A DNA stretch of 28,191 bases from CAWVWF01 sp963933885 (lineage in GTDB: Bacteria; Bacteroidota; Bacteroidia; Flavobacteriales_C; GCA-002722245). Below are positions 8,864-16,208 of this stretch, piece after piece (within the stretch, counting starts at the first letter, position 1; each line of letters starts with the position of its first letter). Where the stretch lies: assembly GCA_963933885.1 (NCBI GenBank), contig CAWVWF010000020.1, positions 1 to 28,191 on the forward strand. The letters are read 5' to 3'. The notes below the pieces were generated by a model. It was not told the DNA's origin. It saw nothing but the letters and a program-made list of their open reading frames with translations, and made no database searches. A program made the translations under genes and the position numbers.

Positions 8864-9103
8864 ATGACTCAAGATACACCGCAGATTCTAATTTATACAA
8901 AAAAAACAAAAGGGCATTTTAATATTACATCTGACCTTACAATAAAGAATGTGAAAATTTATGACGCACTTGGTCTATTAGTATACAATGAAAACTACAA
9001 CAATAAAAGCATTAATATTTCAAACCTATCCTTAGGGGGCTATGTTGTTACTTCAGAGACAAGGGAGAATATAGAACTTTCAAATGTTTTAATAATTAGT
9101 TAG
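8864..9103 (+). CDS. Orphan T9SS sorting-domain-like small protein or gene remnant
   Basis: The frame is 79 residues from the ATG at 8864; a GTG at 8858 would add two. Nearly all of it resembles the strand pattern of a type A sorting domain: 'VKIYDALGLLVYNENY', then 'SINISNLSLGGYVV', ending 'NVLIIS'. There is no signal peptide and no N-terminal passenger, so it cannot be a normal T9SS substrate. It lies 28 bases after gene B and its last 8 bases overlap the end of the convergent 9096-10745 gene. Most likely it is the 3' end of another degraded cargo gene. Confidence 0.5.
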   Translation: MTQDTPQILIYTKKTKGHFNITSDLTIKNVKIYDALGLLVYNENYNNKSINISNLSLGGYVVTSETRENIELSNVLIIS

Positions 9104-10745
9104 GAATTATATCCTTCATAATAGCTTCATATTTAGACTTCGAATAAGTTGTTAAATTAAGAGCAACAACATCCTTTTTCTTAATTGCCTTGTTAATGTA
9201 TGCAAGCTTTACTTCATCACCTTTAAAGGTTGCTGCTACATACAATACTTTTCTATCAATTGGTAGGTTGAAAAACTGAACATAACCGCTTTTACTTCCA
9301 GCTTGGTACTTTGCTGGGATAACAGACTTGATATCATTGAATACAGCGTAAACCCGTATTTCATCAAAATCAAATTGATCAAGTTTTACAATGATATCTG
9401 TTTTCTCAGTATCCTCCATAAAACGATCACAGTTAATTCTACCTAGTTTTTCAATTTGCATTTCAATAGGGAATTTCTTCATATCCGCCTCTTTCATTGC
9501 CGCTGCGACCTTCTCTTGATCTGCAGCCATTTCCTTTAACTCCTCTTGCTTTTGTTTTTGCTTCTTTTTATATCCTTTTTTAGCAGCCATTAAATCAGCA
9601 TTCTGCTCTGGAGTTAAAAGCAAGAATACATCTTTTCTGTTTTTCAGCATTAGTTTAGCGAACTCACGGTAATCCGATATTGGCTCCATATCACTTTTGT
9701 TTTTCCTTTTTTGAAGTTTGTATTTAGAGACAATGAAATTATAATCTGCTTGCTCATAATCACACTTACTCCTTAATGAACCACCTCCAGCTAAGGTCAC
9801 CAAATCCTCTGCTGCTGTTGTTTTATCCAAAGTACTATAACGAGATTCTAAGATTGGTAAGTTGAAGCAAATCGATACGTAATAGAGTTCCGTAACTTGA
9901 CGAATTAGTTTCCTTCTACTTCTTCTACCCTCACTACTTCCCTTAGGAGACTTTCTAGCATCCGAAACAAAAGTATTGTCTGGCTTCCAATTAACCACCT
10001 CATCACTGTTACTCCCATAAAAAGTCTGAAAATCATTTATTGAATTCGTATCCGTAAAATTTTTGGTTGGAAATTCAATCTTACAGTCTCCTGCTTTTCT
10101 AATTCCTACCTCAGTCCCTGCACAACTTGCTTTAATATTAAACATTCCACTAGATGAGATTAATTTATCTGTAGCAGTTGAGGTATATCCACTCATTACA
10201 AAATCATTCACAGATGCATATTCATATACTTCTACTCTAACTTCATTACCTCCCTTTGTTAGGAATGCTCCGGGAGAAAAACGAATTCGATTTCCATTGA
10301 TCGTTTCACATAAAGAGCCCTCATTGTTGTTTACTAAAAAGACTTGCTTATTCTTAGGATCATCATAAACGAAATTGGCATATTGCATTTTAGACTTGGC
10401 TTTATATACCACTACATGAGGATCCTTCGAGAATTCAATTTTAACGTTTTTCAGCGCTACACCTTCAGATTGTAAGAAAGAGCATATTTGTTTACTGAAG
10501 TGTCGCTTCAAGTAAAACTGAGAATAAGGAAAGTCTTTCACTTCTTCTAAAGAAACATCGAAATGGACCCAGCTCAAAGACTGTGCTTTTAAGTACTTAA
10601 CCCATATCGAATCTTTCATATCATCAGTAAGCTCAGGATCTCGAGGATCAACATGAACCTCGAAAACCATATCACTTACATTACTCTGAACCTCAACACA
10701 CACAAAGGCTATTAACAACACACACATATACTTTCTCATATCCAA
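9096..10745 (-). CDS. Secreted protein with a ZU5-like segment, function unknown
   Basis: The protein has 549 residues with a short signal peptide (to about residue 21; ATGs at codons 1 and 3 are both possible). Residues ~143-230 fit a ZU5/GAIN-like beta pattern: 'INGNRIRFSPGAF', 'VRVEVYEY', 'SSSGMFNIKASCAG', 'KIEFP'. Related segments occur in large uncharacterised Bacteroidota envelope proteins (family memory, not a search). Residues ~385-425 are a Lys/Gln/Glu-rich, coiled-coil-like stretch. The C-terminal 120 residues look beta-rich. No sorting domain or lipobox is present, so a periplasmic location is likely. It is transcribed alone; no enzyme motif is visible. Confidence 0.75.
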   Translation of the reverse strand: MDMRKYMCVLLIAFVCVEVQSNVSDMVFEVHVDPRDPELTDDMKDSIWVKYLKAQSLSWVHFDVSLEEVKDFPYSQFYLKRHFSKQICSFLQSEGVALKNVKIEFSKDPHVVVYKAKSKMQYANFVYDDPKNKQVFLVNNNEGSLCETINGNRIRFSPGAFLTKGGNEVRVEVYEYASVNDFVMSGYTSTATDKLISSSGMFNIKASCAGTEVGIRKAGDCKIEFPTKNFTDTNSINDFQTFYGSNSDEVVNWKPDNTFVSDARKSPKGSSEGRRSRRKLIRQVTELYYVSICFNLPILESRYSTLDKTTAAEDLVTLAGGGSLRSKCDYEQADYNFIVSKYKLQKRKNKSDMEPISDYREFAKLMLKNRKDVFLLLTPEQNADLMAAKKGYKKKQKQKQEELKEMAADQEKVAAAMKEADMKKFPIEMQIEKLGRINCDRFMEDTEKTDIIVKLDQFDFDEIRVYAVFNDIKSVIPAKYQAGSKSGYVQFFNLPIDRKVLYVAATFKGDEVKLAYINKAIKKKDVVALNLTTYSKSKYEAIMKDIIPN

Positions 10746-10806
10746 TTCTTGCTGATTTGAAAGGCATAAGTGGAATGTGTTAAAAAAGTAACAATCGAAT
10801 TGAGAA

Positions 10807-10842
10807 AAAAATTATTGGGCACAAAAAAAAGGTGTCCAAAAC
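10807..10842. repeat. 36-base direct repeat, copy 1
   Basis: This matches 11028-11063 at all but two positions (core ACAAAAAAAAGGTnTCCAAAAC). Copy 2 forms the left half of the terminator hairpin at 11044-11078. Copy 1 lacks the complementary ACC-T7 arm, so it looks like a partial terminator duplication. Confidence 0.7.
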
Positions 10843-10850
10843 GATTCTCG

Positions 10851-10908
10851 CGCATCATGTTCCATAGGACATGCGTGTGTATTTACAATCGCGTCTCCAG
10901 ACGCTTTT
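10851..10908. repeat. Twin-hairpin element, copy 1
   Basis: An imperfect hairpin around 'CATGTTCCATAGGACATG' (10856-10873) is followed by GCGTC-TCCA-GACGC (10891-10904) and TTTT. The same order, spacing and core bases occur at 14319-14374. It lies between two minus-strand genes and could act as a terminator in the plus direction. Confidence 0.6.
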
Positions 10909-11027
10909 GTTAAAGTTAAATTAAAAATCAGGTGCTATGAGCCTCTTGATCCCTTTCTGCAATGGGGGGACGTTGTTGGGTGATTATCTATAATAAAAAA
11001 CATTGGGTAAAGAAGCGGATAAGCATG

Positions 11028-11063
11028 AAAAATTATTGGCCACAAAAAAAAGGTATCCAAAAC
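11028..11063. repeat. 36-base direct repeat, copy 2
   Basis: See 10807-10842. The two copies are 221 bases apart. Confidence 0.7.
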
Positions 11064-11078
11064 TGAACACCTTTTTTT
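11044..11078 (-). terminator. fabD: Intrinsic terminator of the fabD operon
   Basis: A7GGT (from 11044) pairs with ACCT7 (11069-11078) in a 10-bp stem 25 bases beyond the fabD stop. A T-run follows the stem in either direction. Confidence 0.65.
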
Positions 11079-11102
11079 AAAATATTTTAAAGCTAATAAT
11101 TC

Positions 11103-11978
11103 TTATTGAATACCAGCAGTTTCCATCTGTCTATCAACCTTTTTCACTAAACCTTGTAAAGTTTTACCCGGTCCCATTTCAGTAAACGAAGTAGCTCCGT
11201 CTGCTATCATGTTCTTCATGATTTGAGTCCATTTTACTGGAGAAGTCAATTGAGAAATTAAGTTTTGTTTGATAATCTCAGGATTTCTAACTGGTTGTGC
11301 ATTTACGTTTTGGTAAATTGGACAAACCGGGTTTTTAAATTCTGTAGAATTAATTACATCAGCTAATTCTTCTCTAGCTGGATCCATTAATGGCGAGTGA
11401 AAAGCTCCACCAACTGGTAAGATTATAGCTCTTCTTGCTCCTGCTTCAGTTAAAGCTTCACATGCTTTATTAACAGCATCAACTTCTCCTGAAATCACTA
11501 ACTGTCCAGGACAGTTGTAATTCGCAGCAACTACTATACCTTCTGTATCGTTACAAATCTTTTCAACTACCTCGTCATCTAATGCAAGAATAGCAGCCAT
11601 TGTTCCTGCTTTTGCTTCACATGCTTTTTGCATTGCTTGTGCTCTTTTTGAAACGATTTTTAAACCAGCTTCAAAAGAAATTACACCAGCAGCTACTAAA
11701 GCTGAAAGTTCACCTAATGAATGTCCTGCAACCATATCTGGAGCAAATTCTTCAGTAGTTAATGCAATAGCAACACTGTGTAAGAATACAGCTGGTTGCG
11801 TTACTTTAGTTTCTTTAAGTTCTTCGGCAGTACCTTCGAACATAATATCTGAAATTCTAAAACCTAATACAGTATTTGCTTTTTCAAACAATGCCTTAGC
11901 CTTCGCGTTAGAGTCATATAACTCCTTCCCCATCCCTGTAAATTGAGCTCCCTGTCCAGGAAATACAAATACTTTCAT
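11103..11978 (-). CDS. fabD: Malonyl-CoA:ACP transacylase FabD
   Basis: FabD moves the malonyl group from CoA to acyl carrier protein, supplying the elongation unit of type II fatty acid synthesis in the cytoplasm. The 291-residue length is typical. Visible landmarks are 'PGQGAQ' (7-12, oxyanion-hole Gln), 'GHSLGE' with nucleophile Ser87, Arg112 in 'KRAQAM', and catalytic His194 in 'GAFHSPLM'. The ATG lies one base after the folE stop, so it is the last gene of a PTPS-folE-fabD operon. It is followed by a strong terminator hairpin. Confidence 0.97.
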   Translation of the reverse strand: MKVFVFPGQGAQFTGMGKELYDSNAKAKALFEKANTVLGFRISDIMFEGTAEELKETKVTQPAVFLHSVAIALTTEEFAPDMVAGHSLGELSALVAAGVISFEAGLKIVSKRAQAMQKACEAKAGTMAAILALDDEVVEKICNDTEGIVVAANYNCPGQLVISGEVDAVNKACEALTEAGARRAIILPVGGAFHSPLMDPAREELADVINSTEFKNPVCPIYQNVNAQPVRNPEIIKQNLISQLTSPVKWTQIMKNMIADGATSFTEMGPGKTLQGLVKKVDRQMETAGIQ

Positions 11979-11979
11979 A

Positions 11980-12576
11980 CTATTTTAAATTTGCAGATAT
12001 TAAATTAATAAACTCTTTTCGAGTTGAATCCTTTTCAAACGCTCCTGTAAAAGAAGACGATGTTGTTGTAGAGTTTTGTTTTTGAACTCCTCTCATTTGC
12101 ATACACATATGAGAAGCTTCAATTACTACTGCAACTCCCTTAGGCTTCAGGACATCTTGGATACAATCTCTTATTTCTGTTGTTAATCTTTCTTGTACTT
12201 GTAATCTTCTTGCGAAGGCGTCAACTACTCTAGGTATTTTACTTAAACCAACAATCTTCCCATTAGGAATATATGCGATATGAGCTTTACCAAAGAATGG
12301 TAACATGTGGTGTTCACACATCGAATAAATCTCAATGTTTTTTACGATAACCATTTCATCATATTCTTCATTAAAAAGAGCAGAGTTCATGATTTCAACT
12401 GGATCCACATCATATCCGTGTAAAAGGAATTGTAATGACTTAGCTACTCTTTCAGGAGTTTTCTCTAAACCTTCACGCTTCGGGTCTTCACCTAATGTAC
12501 TTAGGATATCTTCGTAATGGTCGGATAATGAAGATGTAGTCTTCTCGTCGTATTCCTCGATTTTCTTATAGCCCAT
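11980..12576 (-). CDS. folE: GTP cyclohydrolase I FolE
   Basis: FolE converts GTP to 7,8-dihydroneopterin triphosphate, the first step to folate, biopterin and queuosine-type pterins. The 198-residue protein has 'SMCEHHMLPF' (zinc ligands Cys87 and His90) and 'SHMCMQMRGVQ' (Cys158), plus 'GLSKIPRVV' and 'RLQVQERLT'. These are the hallmarks of the zinc-dependent type IA enzyme. It starts 2 bases after the PTPS-family gene, whose substrate it makes, so the pair forms a pathway unit. fabD follows after one base. Confidence 0.97.
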   Translation of the reverse strand: MGYKKIEEYDEKTTSSLSDHYEDILSTLGEDPKREGLEKTPERVAKSLQFLLHGYDVDPVEIMNSALFNEEYDEMVIVKNIEIYSMCEHHMLPFFGKAHIAYIPNGKIVGLSKIPRVVDAFARRLQVQERLTTEIRDCIQDVLKPKGVAVVIEASHMCMQMRGVQKQNSTTTSSSFTGAFEKDSTRKEFINLISANLK

Positions 12577-12578
12577 AA

Positions 12579-13001
12579 TTATGCGTTTGGACCGTAGTAC
12601 TCTACGTAATTATTTTCAGTTTCCATTAGCTTTAAACTGTGTAATTCAGCACCTTGCCCAAGAATATCTTCAGCAATAATGTTCCAAATTTCAACTGTTA
12701 AAACTTCTGTGCTACACATCTTCCCTTTTAAGAATGGCACATCCAAATTTAAGTTTTTGTGATCTAATACTTCAATGATCTTCTCTTGAAGCATTCCACT
12801 CAACCATTTTAAATCGATAATGAAACCAGTTTTCTCATTGATTTCACCTTTTACAGTAACAAACAATTCATAGTTGTGACCATGCCAGTTCTTGTTGGCA
12901 CATTTTCCAAATACTTCTTTGTTTTGTTCCTCAGTCCAGTCTTCTCTGTACAACTTGTGAGCAGCATTAAACCGTTCTCTTCTTGTAAGTGTAAGCATCA
13001 T
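12579..13001 (-). CDS. 6-pyruvoyl-tetrahydropterin synthase family protein (PTPS/QueD)
   Basis: The enzyme family acts on the FolE product. Zinc ligands are His15 ('NAAHKLY') and His40/His42 ('WHGHNY'). The catalytic Cys is Cys34 in 'FGKCANKNWHGHNY', and 'LDHKNLN' and 'CSTEVLTVEIW' follow. The Cys-x5-HGHNY spacing and the 'FGKC' lead match animal PTPS, whereas QueD has Cys-x3-HGH. This suggests a biopterin-type synthase, but queuosine or another pterin role remains possible. An upstream ATG at 13049 would add an odd hydrophobic tail. I use 13001 because a good -7 box lies between the two ATGs and the alignment starts here (12998 is equally possible). It leads the folE-fabD operon. Confidence 0.9.
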   Translation of the reverse strand: MMLTLTRRERFNAAHKLYREDWTEEQNKEVFGKCANKNWHGHNYELFVTVKGEINEKTGFIIDLKWLSGMLQEKIIEVLDHKNLNLDVPFLKGKMCSTEVLTVEIWNIIAEDILGQGAELHSLKLMETENNYVEYYGPNA

Positions 13002-13016
13002 CAAAATTTTGAATGA

Positions 13017-13024
13017 CAAAAATA
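13017..13024 (-). promoter_or_regulatory. Predicted -7 element for the PTPS-folE-fabD operon
   Basis: On the minus strand the bases read TATTTTTG, a perfect TAnnTTTG, 15 bases before the ATG at 13001. I see no TTG at the usual distance upstream. Confidence 0.4.
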
Positions 13025-13091
13025 CTACTATTATGTAGTGTATCTTCATTTATTAGCGATTTAATTCACTTGAATTTAGATAAATTAGTAA

Positions 13092-13118
13092 TTGAGCCAA
13101 ATCTTCTTTGTATTTTTG
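13092..13118 (+). promoter_or_regulatory. hldD: Predicted hldD promoter
   Basis: TTG (13092-13094), 16 bases, then TATTTTTG (13111-13118). The ATG is 17 bases downstream. The spacing is a little shorter than at the tRNA promoter in this window. Confidence 0.4.
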
Positions 13119-13135
13119 TTTTCAAATTGTGAATT

Positions 13136-14101
13136 ATGATCGTAATTACGGGTGCCGCAGGTTTTATTAGTAGTTGTTTAGTAGCTCATTTTAATGAGTT
13201 AGGATATAAGGAATTAGTATTGGTTGATGATTTTTCTAGACCAGAAAAGAAAGCTAATTACGAAAACAAAACTTTTAAGGAGTTGGTTGACCGTAAGGAT
13301 TTTATCAAATGGTTAGATGAGAACCAACGTTTCACACAGTTTGTAATTCATTTAGGTGCTAGAACTGACACGACTGAATTCGATAAAGATCTTTTTGATG
13401 AGTTGAATTTAAACTACTCTAAAGATGTCTGGAATAAGTGTGTTGAGTATTCTTTGCCTTTAATCTATGCTTCTTCTGCAGCCACATATGGTTTAGGAGA
13501 ACTTGGATATGAAGACAATCATGAGATCCCAAAAGATCTTAAGCCTTTAAACCCTTATGGGGATTCTAAGAACGATTTTGACATCTGGGCTTTAAAGCAA
13601 GAAAAGAAACCGTTCTTCTGGGCAGGTTTAAAGTTTTTCAATGTTTACGGACCTAATGAATTTCACAAAAGCAGAATGGCTTCTGTAGTATTTCACACTT
13701 ACAATCAGATTCAAAAAACTGGTGGCATGAACCTTTTCAGATCTCACAATGAGAACTATAAAGATGGTGAACAGTTAAGAGATTTTGTATACGTTAAGGA
13801 TGTTGCGAAAGTGATTACTTTTCTAATGGAAAGCCGTAAGAATTCTGGTCTTTATAACTTAGGAACTGGTCAAGCTAGAAGCTTCTATGATCTTGCTTCA
13901 AATACTTTCAAAGCTTTAGGAATGGAACCAAAGATTGGTTTTATTGATACGCCTGAAGATATTAGAGGAAACTACCAATATTTCACTGAAGCTAATATGA
14001 CTAAATTGATTAATGCTGGTTATGATGGTGGATTTAAAACACTTGAAGAAGGCGTTGAGGATTACGTGAAAAATCACCTTATTGGGACTAAGATCTGGTA
14101 A
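13136..14101 (+). CDS. hldD: ADP-L-glycero-D-manno-heptose 6-epimerase HldD
   Basis: This is an NAD(P)-dependent sugar epimerase that makes the heptose precursor of the lipopolysaccharide inner core. The 321 residues show an extended SDR fold: nucleotide-binding 'ITGAAGFIS' at the N-terminus, 'HLGARTDTTE' (72-81, typical of this family rather than GalE), Ser113/Ser114, and catalytic Tyr141-x3-Lys145 ('YGDSK'). 'FNVYGPNEFHK' and 'QLRDFVYVKDV' follow. The third Gly of the GxxGxxG motif is Ser here, a mild deviation. It is a single gene, divergent from the PTPS operon and convergent with the 14385-16540 operon. A 28-bp inverted repeat lies right after it. Confidence 0.93.
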   Translation: MIVITGAAGFISSCLVAHFNELGYKELVLVDDFSRPEKKANYENKTFKELVDRKDFIKWLDENQRFTQFVIHLGARTDTTEFDKDLFDELNLNYSKDVWNKCVEYSLPLIYASSAATYGLGELGYEDNHEIPKDLKPLNPYGDSKNDFDIWALKQEKKPFFWAGLKFFNVYGPNEFHKSRMASVVFHTYNQIQKTGGMNLFRSHNENYKDGEQLRDFVYVKDVAKVITFLMESRKNSGLYNLGTGQARSFYDLASNTFKALGMEPKIGFIDTPEDIRGNYQYFTEANMTKLINAGYDGGFKTLEEGVEDYVKNHLIGTKIW

Positions 14102-14121
14102 ATAATTAGTGTTACGAAACA

Positions 14122-14238
14122 TGTTCTTCGACTCCGCTCAGAATGACAATTGTTATTTCAGGCTGTATTGGAGCAGGACTATAATTAAAAAGTACAACAT
14201 CAAACTAGACTTGTCATTCTGAGCGGAGTCGAAGAACA
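14122..14238. repeat. Perfect 28-bp inverted repeat, 'TTCGACTCCGCTCAG' family
   Basis: Arms at 14122-14149 and 14211-14238 are perfectly complementary and separated by 61 bases. The core CTTCGACTCCGCTCAG is shared with the inverted repeat at 28072-28158. It lies between convergent genes. Confidence 0.85.
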
Positions 14239-14275
14239 CGCATCTACTTCTACACAGATAATAACAGTAAACAAG

Positions 14276-14308
14276 GCGTCTAGATTCCTGCCTTCGCAGG
14301 AATGACAA
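14276..14308. repeat. 'ATTCCTGCC' hairpin repeat, copy 1
   Basis: ATTCCTGC-CTTC-GCAGGAAT (14284-14303) is a perfect 8-bp hairpin followed by GACA. It is flanked on the left by CGTCTAG, as at 24851-24883. Confidence 0.75.
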
Positions 14309-14318
14309 CATACTCGCG

Positions 14319-14374
14319 CGCATGTTCCAAAGGACATGCGAGTGTATTGAACTTCTCGTCTTCAGACGAGTTTT
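14319..14374. repeat. Twin-hairpin element, copy 2
   Basis: CGCATGTTC-CAAA-GGACATGCG (14319-14340, 9-bp stem with one G-T pair) is followed by CTCGTC-TTCA-GACGAG (14355-14370) and TTTT. It sits between the ends of hldD and the TfoX-N gene and may stop plus-strand transcripts from hldD. Confidence 0.65.
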
Positions 14375-14384
14375 CACAACATCA

Positions 14385-14735
14385 TTACTTTTTCTTATTC
14401 TTTTTACTAGCTACAGCCAACGGATTAAAATCTATAGCCAATTGAATATAATGCTCTAAATCCTCTTCCATATCAATTCCTTCTTCGTCAACGAACACAT
14501 AACCTTTCATTGCTCTTCCAGTGAAATTCATTTCTTTAGCTCCGGTTTTCTTTAGTGTTTCTTCATAAACTTCAGGACCAATCCTAGCCATTAATTCCCC
14601 TTTCACAATTCCAACACACATCTTATCATCGACCATATAACACAAACCTCCCATCATTTTTTTTGAGTGGTACGCTACTTTCTTATCCTTGAAAATTCTA
14701 TCAATTCTATCTTCTAAATATGAGTCGTAAGCCAT
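14385..14735 (-). CDS. TfoX N-terminal domain family protein
   Basis: The 116-residue protein matches the stand-alone TfoX/Sxy N-terminal domain: 'KKMMGGLCYMVDDKMCVGIVKGELMARIGP', then 'FTGRAMKGYVFVDEEG'. Many such proteins exist outside competence systems and their biochemical role is unknown, so the name should not be read as a competence regulator. A Lys-rich tail ends the protein. It starts 3 bases after the PQQ-like gene and is the last gene of the three-gene operon from 16540. Confidence 0.88.
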   Translation of the reverse strand: MAYDSYLEDRIDRIFKDKKVAYHSKKMMGGLCYMVDDKMCVGIVKGELMARIGPEVYEETLKKTGAKEMNFTGRAMKGYVFVDEEGIDMEEDLEHYIQLAIDFNPLAVASKKNKKK

Positions 14736-14738
14736 AAC

Positions 14739-16208
14739 TTATTCTTTATTTCCTAAGCAGTATAAAAAGCCATTTCTGGAACCGATATATACTTTTCCGT
14801 AATGTGTAAAAGGTGTAGATTCAATCTCTCCTAAATCGATATGATCTAGTAATTTAAAGTTCATATCATAATCAAATTCAAAAAGGTAACAACCTCCATA
14901 TCCGCATGCTAGGATTCGATTACCAATAATGATTGGTGTTGAAATACTTTTATGAATATTGTATTTAAACAACAATTTCGGCTGATGATATTTATGCAAT
15001 AAATTCGGCCCGTCTACCATACCAGAATCTGTATTTATACTATCGTATTCGAATACATACATGTAATTATCAAGCGCACTTACAACACCTATTTTCCTTC
15101 CTAAAAAAACATCTGATTGATCATTCACAGAACAACTTCCAATAACACCTCCTTCCCATCCAGCGAAATCTACATTCCCTGTTGATAAATACCATTCTAC
15201 TGCATCTTTAGGAGCCTTCTTAGGGTTTAACTTCAATACACCTCCTTGTCCATCAATGTATTGTTTTTCTACAGAAATTAACAAACAACTATCCTTCGTT
15301 ACAATTGCACTTCCATCGATATCACTACCCACAAAGAAGTCCCAGTCAATAATCTTCTTCTTTATGTTATAACCATAAACATGTCCAGTTCCTGAAGCGG
15401 TATAGATTCTCCCATCAAATAAACATGGAGAACTTTCGGAAACCAAATTACCTCTGTGTCTTACCTTATCTAAGTCATTGTAAAGTAGTATCTGCTGGTA
15501 TATCTGAGGTTTATAAATCGCATCGGCCTCTATCCTCCCCTTAACGGATGGATCAAAAACTGTGAAGTAGGAATTTTCAAATGCTAAATATCCTGTGTCA
15601 TTTATAAACAATGCTGAACCATCTACATCTCTAGAATAACTAGCCGTTTGTCTGCAATTGTGTCGCCATAACTCCTTACCTGAAAAGTAAGAAATCCCTC
15701 TAAAACTATGAACTAAAGGATTATCTAGGTACTTACCATATCCCAAACGAGACCCTTGTGTAATAACCAATGCTTCTGCTAATGAATCTGGATTTGGATT
15801 CACCCAAATAGATCCTGATCCTTTTATTACATCTCCAAAATCATAATCCCAAACTAACTTTCCAGTTACAGCATCAATCTTTTTTAATTGATGAGAATAA
15901 GTTCCTTGTATAATGTAGGGATGATGATTTTCTTCTACTAATAATGGCTGACCAGTCCAACCGCTTCCATGCCAAGTCTTTTCACCGGATCTTCGAGAGA
16001 TTGTTGTTTTACCACCTCCTAAGTTATGCTTCCAAATAACACTCAACTTATCGGGCAACGAATTTCCATAAAAATTCCTTTTCTCGTTTCCAAGAAAAGT
16101 AGAATTCACTACTTCAATTGTATTTGTACTGTCTAATGATTTTATTGTGGATTGCTGACTAATTACAGCTTGAAATGAAAAAAGGAAAACGACTAATAAT
16201 AGTCTCAT
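14739..16208 (-). CDS. Secreted PQQ-like beta-propeller protein
   Basis: The protein has 489 residues and a signal peptide (about residues 1-18, 'MRLLLVVFLFSFQAVIS'). Blade-like repeats follow the PQQ/Trp-docking pattern: 'IDAVTGKLVWDYDFGD' (111-126), 'YFSGKELWRHNC' (174-185), 'YNIKKKIIDWDF', and a final 'KVYIGSRNGFLYCLG'. Such propellers serve as scaffolds or redox enzymes; I see no cofactor-binding or catalytic signature that decides. No sorting domain or lipobox is visible, so it is probably periplasmic. Its ATG overlaps the stop of the MerR gene by 4 bases, suggesting translational coupling. Confidence 0.8.
   Translation of the reverse strand: MRLLLVVFLFSFQAVISQQSTIKSLDSTNTIEVVNSTFLGNEKRNFYGNSLPDKLSVIWKHNLGGGKTTISRRSGEKTWHGSGWTGQPLLVEENHHPYIIQGTYSHQLKKIDAVTGKLVWDYDFGDVIKGSGSIWVNPNPDSLAEALVITQGSRLGYGKYLDNPLVHSFRGISYFSGKELWRHNCRQTASYSRDVDGSALFINDTGYLAFENSYFTVFDPSVKGRIEADAIYKPQIYQQILLYNDLDKVRHRGNLVSESSPCLFDGRIYTASGTGHVYGYNIKKKIIDWDFFVGSDIDGSAIVTKDSCLLISVEKQYIDGQGGVLKLNPKKAPKDAVEWYLSTGNVDFAGWEGGVIGSCSVNDQSDVFLGRKIGVVSALDNYMYVFEYDSINTDSGMVDGPNLLHKYHQPKLLFKYNIHKSISTPIIIGNRILACGYGGCYLFEFDYDMNFKLLDHIDLGEIESTPFTHYGKVYIGSRNGFLYCLGNKE

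Larger units (their letters stand above)
10746..11102. other. Intergenic region with repeated hairpins
   Basis: No gene seen. It contains the two 36-base direct repeats, the twin-hairpin element and the fabD terminator listed separately. Confidence 0.6.

Noticed and set aside
10063..10368. 101-codon plus-strand frame
   Set aside because: It is antisense to the ZU5-like segment of the 9096-10745 gene and has no family resemblance or start context.
13002..13049. N-terminal extension of the PTPS-family protein from an upstream ATG
   Set aside because: The extra 16 residues are hydrophobic and unlike the family, and the predicted -7 element lies between this ATG and 13001.
14153..14377. 74-codon minus-strand frame between hldD and the TfoX-N gene
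   Set aside because: It runs through the inverted repeat, ATTCCTGCC hairpin and twin-hairpin element; it is repeat DNA, with no coding signal.
14385..14735. TfoX-N protein plus nearby repeats as a natural-competence locus with uptake sequences
   Set aside because: Stand-alone TfoX-N proteins are common without competence, no com genes are nearby, and two copies of a hairpin do not show an uptake signal.
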